Of a DNA stretch of 20,093 nt, positions 13,893 to 20,093 are shown piece by piece. The position numbers and the translations under genes are program-made. The DNA comes from a virus. The notes under the pieces were generated by a model. That model was given only the letters and a program-made list of their open reading frames with translations. It was not told the DNA's origin and made no database searches. The stretch is taken from positions 1 through 20,093 of the IMG/VR virus record IMGVR_UViG_3300031963_005395; one strand, 5' to 3'. Positions within the stretch are counted from its first letter, which is position 1. Each line of letters opens with the position of its first letter.

Positions 13893-14836
13893 AAGTACCA
13901 CTCCACTGTCTTTTCAAGACCATGTATAATATTAGTTTTCGCTTTCCATCCAAGTTCATTGTAAATCTTTTCAGCATTCATAGCATAACGCATATCGTGA
14001 CCCTTTCTGTCTGTCACGAAATTTAACCAATCAGTATAACGATTGACATCCTTACCCATAATCTCAAGAATCAATTTGATCATTTGAATGTTTGTCAATT
14101 CAACTCCACCACCGATATTGTATCGCTCGCCAGATTTGAAATTCTGACCGATCGTCAACAAAGCCTCGCAGTGATCTTCGACAAACAACCAATCGCGAAC
14201 GTTGATGCCCTGCCCATAAACAGGGATTGGTGTATTGTTTTTGATGTGGCGAATAATCGTTGGAATAAACTTTTCGTTGTGCTGACGAGGACCGTAGTTA
14301 TTCGAACAATTAGTCACAACCGCGTCAATCTTATGTGTGTTTACATAAGCACGAACCAAATGGTCGCTGGCTGCTTTGGTTGCTGAGTATGGATTGCGAG
14401 GATCATATGGAGTTGTTTCACTAAACTCAGGATCATTAGGACCAAGACTTCCATAGACCTCATCAGTCGAAACATGGACTAACTTGCCGCCATACTTGCG
14501 AATGCACTTTAGAATGTTGTGAGTGCCATTAATATTAGTGCTGAGGAAATCATCGTCACCACGAATAGAATTGTCAACGTGAGACTCAGCAGCAAAATGA
14601 AACGTAATGTCTGGTTCATAGGTGTGATAGATCCCATCCAGTGAATCTAGATTGCGAATGTCGACTTTCTTGACGGTAAGTCGCCAATCGTCGTAGTATC
14701 CGTTTAGATTTGATCCGTTAGCAGCGTATGACTGATTGTCAAGAACGACAATCTCATCGCTAGGATATTTTTTCAGGTGAGAGATTACAAAATTAGAACC
14801 AATAAATCCCAAACCGCCAGTCACAAATGTCGTCAT
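13889..14836 (-). CDS. rmlB: dTDP-glucose 4,6-dehydratase (RmlB)
   Basis: A 315-residue extended SDR that converts dTDP-glucose to dTDP-4-keto-6-deoxyglucose using bound NAD+. Motifs in order: GGLGFIG at 7-13, the conserved FAAESHVDNSI at 81-91, catalytic Thr124-Asp125-Glu126 in VSTDEVYG, Tyr150/Lys154 in PYSATKAASDHLV, NCSNNYGPRQ and EKFIPTIIRH, then a C-terminal RYTDW. The TDE triad is what distinguishes the dehydratases from simple epimerases. Its ATG overlaps the stop of the upstream zincin-like gene (ATGA) and no good Shine-Dalgarno is visible (TTTATAAAAATAATTT before ATG), so translation probably depends on coupling. It is slightly shorter than typical cellular RmlB (about 340-360), as is usual for compact phage versions. 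Confidence 0.95.
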   Translation of the reverse strand: MTTFVTGGLGFIGSNFVISHLKKYPSDEIVVLDNQSYAANGSNLNGYYDDWRLTVKKVDIRNLDSLDGIYHTYEPDITFHFAAESHVDNSIRGDDDFLSTNINGTHNILKCIRKYGGKLVHVSTDEVYGSLGPNDPEFSETTPYDPRNPYSATKAASDHLVRAYVNTHKIDAVVTNCSNNYGPRQHNEKFIPTIIRHIKNNTPIPVYGQGINVRDWLFVEDHCEALLTIGQNFKSGERYNIGGGVELTNIQMIKLILEIMGKDVNRYTDWLNFVTDRKGHDMRYAMNAEKIYNELGWKAKTNIIHGLEKTVEWYL

Positions 14837-15447
14837 AAATTATTTTTATAAACCTTCTTCAAAAATTTATTCCAAATTTTAGGGTCCTGTTTACGAAAAG
14901 TTTGGCGATACATAAAGATCGCCTCACACTCGCGCCAACTGATCTTATGCGCTTTTCGTAATTTATTTATATTCAGTTTCTCAGCCTGTGTTTCGTATGC
15001 ATGAGCATCCAGTTCGTCGGGATTGCCATAGTACATAGCCTTCAACTTGTTCTGCTTCGGCTTCGGCTTGTATTCTTTTTGCAAAAGCAATGGACGACCT
15101 TTTTGCTGATACTTGTGCCGATACTCATGATGAATGGCTCGAATGATCTTCACAGCCAGATTCACCGCACCCTTCTCAGTTATAATTGCCTTCTTAGAGT
15201 CTTTCGGGAAACTCAACTTGATGAAGATGTGCTCAGGAATAAAGTCTGAAATACGATTGCAATAATGACCGCTGACAATAATATTATGATCCTTATAATA
15301 CTCAGAGTCAAATCTATCAGAGCCAAAAGTAACAATGTTTCGATTGAATGTTCGATTCAAACTACGAATGATAGAAGGTACGCTCTTTTCACCAACCCAA
15401 TCTTCGGCAAGAGCATAGACCTTCTTCTCAATTCGCTGAAGTTGCAT
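14833..15447 (-). CDS. Putative zincin metallopeptidase (HExxH)
   Basis: A 204-residue protein with a helix AVKIIRAIHHEYRHKYQQ whose HEYRH (107-111) is the HExxH zinc-binding/catalytic motif. About 35 residues on, NPDELDAHAYETQAE (142-155) provides acidic candidates for the third ligand, as in gluzincin-type folds. The rest is basic, with a Lys-rich C-terminus. I recall similar HEYRHKYQQ proteins in aquatic T4-like phages, but the substrate is unknown; it could be a peptidase acting on host or phage proteins, or a non-catalytic relative. The stop overlaps the rmlB start (ATGA), and the start at 15447 abuts the helicase stop, so it bridges replication and sugar blocks. It is not the prohead protease gp21, which is a serine protease. 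Confidence 0.75.
   Translation of the reverse strand: MQLQRIEKKVYALAEDWVGEKSVPSIIRSLNRTFNRNIVTFGSDRFDSEYYKDHNIIVSGHYCNRISDFIPEHIFIKLSFPKDSKKAIITEKGAVNLAVKIIRAIHHEYRHKYQQKGRPLLLQKEYKPKPKQNKLKAMYYGNPDELDAHAYETQAEKLNINKLRKAHKISWRECEAIFMYRQTFRKQDPKIWNKFLKKVYKNNL
14964..14971 (-). promoter_or_regulatory. Candidate T4-type late promoter element TATAAATA
   Basis: The minus strand reads TATAAATA exactly, the T4 late promoter core recognised by sigma gp55. It sits inside the zincin gene, about 130 nt before the rmlB start, that is, between the replication genes and the sugar/head/lysis genes. I saw no other exact copy on this strand. In DNA of this composition one such 8-mer per 20 kb is expected by chance, so the position is suggestive, not proof. 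Confidence 0.3.
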
Positions 15448-16826
15448 TACACTTTGAGATTCTTGAATTTATCTGTGCTGCTGCGACCGCGATCGAACAC
15501 AGGCTTTGATTCCGCTTCCTTCATGACTGCATCTTGCGCTTTTTGTTCAAGATCATAGAGTTTCATTTTACCGCGATCTACTCCAATAGTAAACCTTTTA
15601 TGCAAATTCGGATCATTGTAACGATTCTTCAACTGCTTCACGAGCAACTGATTCAACTGCTGCAGTTCTTCTGTGCTCACCAATGCAAACATAAAATCAG
15701 CAGTAGCAGGCAAACCAAAAGACTCTGAAGTATCTTCCAGACCAGGATCTGAGTTCGAAAAGCCCGAACGTGTCGTTTGAGTTGCGGAGACAATCGGCAC
15801 GTTGTTTTCAACGGCAAGTCCGCGCAGTTCTTCGGCGATCGCTTTGATGTAAGTGTAGGAATTGACATTCGCGCCAGCCTTGATTCGTGCGGATGCGCAA
15901 ATATTTAGGTAGTCGATGAAAATAATATCTGGACGGAAGTTCTTTTTCAACGCAAGTTCATTGATCAATGCACGGAAGTGTGCTGGATTTGCCGAAGCGG
16001 TCGGATATTCTTTGATGATGAGTTTACCCTTTACACGCTCCTTCAGTTTGCCCATGCGCTTTTCATACATGTCTTTCGGCATGTTCATTAGATCATCAAG
16101 GGATACGTTTAGAAGATTCGCGTCAATACGTTCAGCGATCTTCTCTTCAGCCATTTCTAGCGTGATGTATAGAACATTATAATTTTGCGTCAGGCAAGAA
16201 GCAGCCACATGACACATGAAAAGAGACTTACCGACGCCAGTACCTGCAAGAGCAATATTAAGGGTCTTTTGCGGAAGTCCTCCTTTAGTGATCTTGTTGA
16301 AGTATTCAAGATCAAACGGGATTCTTTTTTCGATGCGATGATAGAAATCGTACCGATCAGCGTAATTATCCAAAAAGTCGTGACCAATATTAGGATCGAA
16401 ACTAACGCCCAAAGCATCAGAAAGCAAAGTAGGAATGCTTCCTTTGCCGCGATTTTGATCTTTTCCGTCCAGGATCTGAATGGAATCCATGATAGCATTG
16501 TAGATAGCCTTTTCTTGACAAAACTTTTCGGTCGTGTCAAGAAGCCATTCGAGTTTTTGTTCGGATTTGTCAACTGCAACTTCCTTTAGTAACTCAAGCG
16601 ATTTAGTGACTTCGGTCTCAGTAAGTTTTGTAGATTCCTTGAGACTAATCTCCAGTGCTGCTATCGGCGGCGGACTGTTGTACTTGAGAATGAACTGCTT
16701 TATTTCTTCGAACAGTTTTCTTTCGTGGCTTTCGCTCAGGTACTCGCTTTTCAGAAACGGCAACGACTTCCTCATGAATTGTTCGTTCCGAATCAGATTC
16801 GACAAGATCAGTGTTTCCGTTTTCAT
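15447..16826 (-). CDS. 41: Replicative DnaB-type DNA helicase (T4 gp41-like)
   Basis: A 459-residue replicative hexameric helicase that unwinds the fork 5'-3' on the lagging strand and partners with the phage primase. The N-terminal DnaB-type domain (IRNEQFMRKSLPFLKSEYL, residues 12-30) leads to a RecA-like ATPase core: Walker A GTGVGKS at 195-201, ITLEM with Glu224, Walker B IIFIDYLN at 301-308, and the SATQTTR region at 347-353. Order polymerase-uvsX-small gene-helicase parallels T4 genes 43, uvsX, 40 and 41. The ATG at 16826 gives a normal N-terminus, although the preceding gene overlaps its first 182 nt in another frame. The C-terminus is Lys/Ser-rich and short. Confidence 0.94.
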   Translation of the reverse strand: MKTETLILSNLIRNEQFMRKSLPFLKSEYLSESHERKLFEEIKQFILKYNSPPPIAALEISLKESTKLTETEVTKSLELLKEVAVDKSEQKLEWLLDTTEKFCQEKAIYNAIMDSIQILDGKDQNRGKGSIPTLLSDALGVSFDPNIGHDFLDNYADRYDFYHRIEKRIPFDLEYFNKITKGGLPQKTLNIALAGTGVGKSLFMCHVAASCLTQNYNVLYITLEMAEEKIAERIDANLLNVSLDDLMNMPKDMYEKRMGKLKERVKGKLIIKEYPTASANPAHFRALINELALKKNFRPDIIFIDYLNICASARIKAGANVNSYTYIKAIAEELRGLAVENNVPIVSATQTTRSGFSNSDPGLEDTSESFGLPATADFMFALVSTEELQQLNQLLVKQLKNRYNDPNLHKRFTIGVDRGKMKLYDLEQKAQDAVMKEAESKPVFDRGRSSTDKFKNLKV

Positions 16827-17154
16827 TCTTTTCCCTTTTCGCTGTTTCGATAGAGTTAGTAATTATATTACGCATAATGTTAGAAGTAAATCGGTTGAAT
16901 GCCTTTGACTTTACATCACAATTGTTCACATTTGAAATAACATCAATGTCAAAAGTTAATAGATTATTTTCACCAACACGAATATTTGAATACTCGACAA
17001 TCACACCATCATATTTTCTGAGAAGTTTGACTGCGAACGTACCAGGTTCACCAGCAAGATCAAAGAAAAACGTGTAGTGCTTGTCGAGTTTGATTCGCTT
17101 GACTGCGTACCAAAATTCAATTTTAGCAATGAGATCTAAAATTTTATTCTTCAT
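16645..17154 (-). CDS. Unknown T4-like phage protein overlapping helicase gene
   Basis: A 169-residue protein between uvsX and the helicase, in the place of T4 gene 40, without visible similarity to it. The first ~110 residues look folded: FFFDLAGEPGTFAVKLLRKY, VIVEYSNIRVG, LLTFDIDVISNVN, NRFTSNIMRNIITNSI. The last ~60 residues are charged and disordered (HEEVVAVSEKRVPERKPRKK and on) and are read from DNA that also encodes the helicase N-terminus in another frame. I start it at ATG 17154, inside the uvsX 3' end; a GTG two codons earlier (17160) is also open. No catalytic motif was recognised. A helicase-loading or recombination partner is possible from context alone. Confidence 0.75.
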   Translation of the reverse strand: MKNKILDLIAKIEFWYAVKRIKLDKHYTFFFDLAGEPGTFAVKLLRKYDGVIVEYSNIRVGENNLLTFDIDVISNVNNCDVKSKAFNRFTSNIMRNIITNSIETAKREKNENGNTDLVESDSERTIHEEVVAVSEKRVPERKPRKKTVRRNKAVHSQVQQSAADSSTGD

Positions 17155-18199
17155 CGTCACTATCTACGCTTACTGCATTGCCAGCAATCGCTGAACTGAA
17201 CTGGTAATTATCGCGAACCCACTGCTTGAAACTTTCGCTGGAAAGAATGCTATCCCAGAATTCAGCGCACTCAGTATCAGCCATGCGCCACTTCTTGCTA
17301 TCAACTTCACCAGTGGTAGTGTTTACCTTGGCATACCAGCCAACGTTTGGCTTCGTTACATGACCAGATTCAAGAGCCATATCAAGTAAGCCACTGTAAC
17401 GAGAAATGCCACCATCGAAACGTACAGTAACAGGAATCTTGGCTTTTTCTCTGACATAACGCGACTTCTCAACATTGATAATAAAGTTGTAACCGATTAG
17501 TTCTGCACCATCCTTTTCTTGTTGACGTCCAAGAATGTAGATGTTATCGGCTGAGTAATAGGAACCTGTTCCGCCACCGACAATATCCTTGGGAAACATA
17601 CCGATCTCTTTATAGGTATGATTTACAACAACCATAGGAATGTCCTTCAGGGTGAGGTGAGGCGTCACCATACGGAACAGGGATTTTATTTGCTTGGCGC
17701 GAGTCATGTCACCGACTGACTTTTGCTCAAGGGCATCTTCAACTTCCTTCTTTGACGCAAGATTGCCGATTGAGTCAACGACGATCATAATACGATCACC
17801 ACGCTCAATATTGCTCAATTGCGACATAATATCAAATTTTAATTGTTCAACGTCTGTGATTGGCGTATGAACAACGCGATCTGTATCAATTCCGAATGAC
17901 GTGAAATAGTTTTGCGGAGTACCAAACTCCGAGTCATAGAACAAAACTACTGAATCAGGGTACTTGTCTTGATAGGCTTTCGCCATCAAAAGACTAAATG
18001 CGGTCTTGAAGTGCTTCGACGGACCAGCCCACATCGTAAGACCAGGAGTGAAACCGCCGTCAAGATCACCAGAGAACGCAACATTCACTACAGGGATGCT
18101 GGTCTGAATCATATCCTTGGCGGCAAAGAACTTGGACTTCGCAAGAATAGCGGTGTCCTTGATCGTAGAATTTTTCTTGAGTTTTTCGAGTAGGCTCAT
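17144..18199 (-). CDS. uvsX: UvsX RecA-like recombinase
   Basis: A 351-residue RecA/RAD51-family strand-exchange protein for recombination-dependent replication and repair. The N-terminal oligomerisation part is followed by the ATPase core: Walker A GPSKHFKT at 59-66, FYDSEFGTP at 87-95, Walker B RIMIVVDSIGNL at 136-147, VVVNHTYKEIG and DIVGGGTGSYYSADNIYILGR. The end is acidic (VDSDDEE), as in T4 UvsX, where the tail modulates partner binding. It would act with UvsY and gp32-type proteins, not seen in this window. The Shine-Dalgarno GGAG lies 8 nt before ATG 18199. The gene lies 41 nt downstream of the polymerase stop and overlaps the next gene by 11 nt. Confidence 0.96.
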   Translation of the reverse strand: MSLLEKLKKNSTIKDTAILAKSKFFAAKDMIQTSIPVVNVAFSGDLDGGFTPGLTMWAGPSKHFKTAFSLLMAKAYQDKYPDSVVLFYDSEFGTPQNYFTSFGIDTDRVVHTPITDVEQLKFDIMSQLSNIERGDRIMIVVDSIGNLASKKEVEDALEQKSVGDMTRAKQIKSLFRMVTPHLTLKDIPMVVVNHTYKEIGMFPKDIVGGGTGSYYSADNIYILGRQQEKDGAELIGYNFIINVEKSRYVREKAKIPVTVRFDGGISRYSGLLDMALESGHVTKPNVGWYAKVNTTTGEVDSKKWRMADTECAEFWDSILSSESFKQWVRDNYQFSSAIAGNAVSVDSDDEE

Positions 18200-18240
18200 A
18201 TTTGTATCTCCGTTTGGCGATGTATATATTGTATATTATT
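18200..18240 (-). promoter_or_regulatory. AT-rich polymerase-uvsX gap, weak promoter candidate
   Basis: This 41-nt gap is one of few in the replication block. On the minus strand it reads AATAATATACAATATATACA and then the uvsX Shine-Dalgarno ACGGAG. TAATAT with a TTGATT 16 nt upstream (in the polymerase 3' end) resembles a weak sigma70-type promoter. No GC-rich hairpin or terminator is seen, so read-through from the polymerase gene is also expected. Confidence 0.3.
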
Positions 18241-20093
18241 TTATGAAAAAAAGCAATCAAGTGTTTCGACTTGGTGTGAAGTCCAATTGATAGGATTGAG
18301 AATGATCTCTAGTGGCTCCAAGAATGTCTTCTCGAACTGCAAATCATAATCTATGTACTGTTCTGCGTCAAATTGTTTAGGTAAAACAGAAAGAAACGCA
18401 AGAGTGTTATTGTTGAAGATATTTGGTTGCTTTAAATACACATATTTAATTTTTTCACCTTCTTTGATCAATTGGTATCTCTTTGTTAATTTTAATTCTC
18501 GCAAGAAATGATTGTATACAAGAGCACCTTTGGTGTGAATTGGTGTTTTGAACTTAAAGATGTTTGCAACATCAGCGTATTGTACAAGACCATTGACGCT
18601 TCTTGGAAATGAGATATCTTCTACAGGCAACTTTTTAAATTCTTCTCGGAACTCTTCAATAAACTTGTGAAGTGTGCTCTCATCTTTTGTGATGATGATA
18701 TTGATTGCTTCTTTGATCTTCGCTCTGCAAATAGCAGGAGTTGAAGAACGAATAGCGGAAATACCCATCATCTTGAGTTTGGGTTTTGCGTATGCAACAC
18801 CTTCGCTGTTGTACACGTTCAGCACATAGTTCTTTTTCGCGACCCATATAGCCTTGTCAGCCAAAGACTCACGTTTCATTTCCATGCGCTGTTGATAACA
18901 ATTCAAATATTCAGCAAGTTCACCATAAGACTTGTCAATGAATGGCTGAATCTTCTGATCGCAAACCTTATCCATGAAGTCAATGACTTTCTTCGTTTCA
19001 GAAACATTTGGATAGAGTTTCTTGACCAGCGGACCCATGTTCAGATAGATCGAGTCAGTATCAGAAGCGATGACATAGTCTCCATCTTGCGTCTTGAGAA
19101 GAGTGTTCATATACTCATTGATCTTCTTCTCAATCCAACGAATCGACAACTGACCTGCTGTAGTAATCCCCTCAGCCATCCGAGTATCGAAGAAACGGAA
19201 GTATTGGTTACCCATCGCACCGTAAGCAGAATTCAGCGTAACCTTTTTCGCCAACTGCAGATTATTATATCGTGCAATTTGTTTCTCCAAGTATTCTACT
19301 TGATTCTTATCCTCAAGAACAGTTTCAATTTTCTTTTTGGCTTCAATAGCCAACTTCTTATAGCGTGTACGATCTTTGTACATGCTATCCATAATCTCAG
19401 GCATGACACCCTGAAACTTGTTCGTAAACAATTGCCCATTTGGCGTTGCGCTTACGTTCAGTTCTTTTAAAATGCTCGTATCAATAGTTTGATTGAGTAG
19501 GTTTTCGACATTGATTTCATTGTTCGAAATAAACCCACGCATGTTATCATTATATTTTGCTGGCTCAATGAGAGTTTCCATCGAAATATTGTATTGCATA
19601 ATCAAATGCGGATACAGACTGTTCAAGTCAAACGAAGCAACCCACTCATGCATTCCCATAATTGGATCTTTTACATATGCGCCTTCATATGCAGATTCTT
19701 TAGATGATTTCTTCATCTGTGGGATTACAATATTTTTTTTCTTTAGGTGATTATAGACAATTGAATCCCACATGCGCACTTGCGTGAAGACGTCATCATA
19801 ATTTACTTTGTTATCATACGCAAGAGTCAATGCCAACTCAAGAAGTTTCATCTTGTCTTCAAGTTTCTCGACAAGTTCTACGTCCTTGACGTTATACTCA
19901 ATAAACTTTTGATAATCTTGCTTGTACAACTCATGTAGATTTTCATACTCAGAATAATCTAACTTCTTTTCGCCAAGTTCAATATTTGCAATGTGATCTA
20001 GGCGATATGACTCTTGCTGCGAATATGTAAACTTCTTGTACAATTCCAGATAGTCTAGAGTTGCAACACCATCAATCTCGAAGATCTGATGTT
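18241..20093 (-). CDS. 43: Family-B DNA polymerase (T4 gp43-like), 5' end outside window
   Basis: The C-terminal 616 residues of the phage replicative DNA polymerase are visible; the frame is open to the right edge (first visible residues HQIFEIDGVATLDYLELYKKF), so the TTG at 20043 is not a real start. The exonuclease Exo III motif YNVKD is at about visible residues 66-70. Polymerase motif A is SFDLNSLYPHLI (about 153-164), motif B KKVTLNSAYGAMGNQYF (about 282-298) and motif C IASDTDS (about 341-347). These are the family-B hallmarks, with the metal-binding aspartates present. Two thirds of a T4-size enzyme (about 900 residues) are present, lacking the N-terminal and first exonuclease motifs. 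It ends at TAA 18241. No intron or intein interrupts the visible catalytic motifs. Confidence 0.97.
   Translation of the reverse strand, partial: HQIFEIDGVATLDYLELYKKFTYSQQESYRLDHIANIELGEKKLDYSEYENLHELYKQDYQKFIEYNVKDVELVEKLEDKMKLLELALTLAYDNKVNYDDVFTQVRMWDSIVYNHLKKKNIVIPQMKKSSKESAYEGAYVKDPIMGMHEWVASFDLNSLYPHLIMQYNISMETLIEPAKYNDNMRGFISNNEINVENLLNQTIDTSILKELNVSATPNGQLFTNKFQGVMPEIMDSMYKDRTRYKKLAIEAKKKIETVLEDKNQVEYLEKQIARYNNLQLAKKVTLNSAYGAMGNQYFRFFDTRMAEGITTAGQLSIRWIEKKINEYMNTLLKTQDGDYVIASDTDSIYLNMGPLVKKLYPNVSETKKVIDFMDKVCDQKIQPFIDKSYGELAEYLNCYQQRMEMKRESLADKAIWVAKKNYVLNVYNSEGVAYAKPKLKMMGISAIRSSTPAICRAKIKEAINIIITKDESTLHKFIEEFREEFKKLPVEDISFPRSVNGLVQYADVANIFKFKTPIHTKGALVYNHFLRELKLTKRYQLIKEGEKIKYVYLKQPNIFNNNTLAFLSVLPKQFDAEQYIDYDLQFEKTFLEPLEIILNPINWTSHQVETLDCFFS

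Noticed and set aside
14833-15447. HExxH protein as the prohead protease
   Set aside because: The T4 prohead protease gp21 is a serine protease; the prohead protease is not seen in this window.
17155-17160. GTG start at 17160 for the gene upstream of the helicase
   Set aside because: An ATG two codons later is the more usual start and nothing in the upstream sequence favours GTG.
18892-19470. A 192-codon plus-strand open frame opposite the DNA polymerase gene
   Set aside because: It is antisense to highly conserved polymerase motifs, has no recognisable protein features or start context, and all other genes are on the minus strand.
1-20093. tRNA genes, introns or homing endonucleases, common in T4-like phages
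   Set aside because: No cloverleaf-like stretch or endonuclease motif was seen, and the visible catalytic motifs of polymerase, uvsX and helicase are uninterrupted.

Overview
The window is a stretch of a T4-like tailed phage (myovirus-type) genome. By memory of family features it most resembles the T4-like phages of aquatic plankton bacteria (cyanophage or pelagiphage type); the host cannot be named from this sequence. The evidence is a family-B DNA polymerase, a UvsX recombinase and a gp41-type DnaB helicase in T4-like order, small lysis genes, and several proteins with T4-internal-protein-like N-termini. All credible genes lie on the minus strand and are packed with 1-4 nt gaps or ATGA/TAATG overlaps. 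No tRNA, CRISPR array, insertion sequence or integrase was seen, and no stretch over 300 bases lacks a gene.

In transcription order (right to left): (1) 20093-14833 is the replication/recombination block: DNA polymerase (5' end outside the window), uvsX, a small unknown gene whose 3' third overlaps the helicase gene out of frame, the helicase, and a putative HExxH zinc peptidase. (2) 14836-12226 is a nucleotide-sugar block: dTDP-glucose 4,6-dehydratase (rmlB), glucose-1-phosphate thymidylyltransferase (rmlA), and a short SDR resembling bifunctional epimerase/reductases. No separate rmlC is present, so these three genes could suffice for a dTDP-L-rhamnose-type sugar. (3) 12192-2979 is a large block of apparently head-associated proteins. 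Four have short amphipathic N-termini ending in an (L/I)xE motif, like the capsid-targeting sequence of T4 internal proteins. Three others are mosaic proteins built from basic modules joined by an acidic linker of consensus EEVEQIDE. One mosaic carries a nucleotidyltransferase and a P-loop kinase at its N-terminus. (4) 2975-1228 is a probable lysis cassette: Cys-rich lipoprotein, two-TM holin candidate, and a GH19 plus M15 two-domain endolysin. (5) 1223-1 holds two structural (tail fibre/baseplate-like) proteins, the last cut by the left edge.

The most interesting theme is a possible packaged protein arsenal. The linker between modules contains IDE/LEE/VDE triplets that fit the (L/I)xE rule of the T4 gp21 prohead protease, so the 677-aa protein may be a polyprotein cut inside the prohead into many small basic peptides. 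Neighbouring CTS-like proteins, including a nuclease-like one and one with a degenerate nucleotidyltransferase KxDG motif, would be co-packaged and injected. This is inference. The linkers, N-termini and DNA-level repeats are seen directly.
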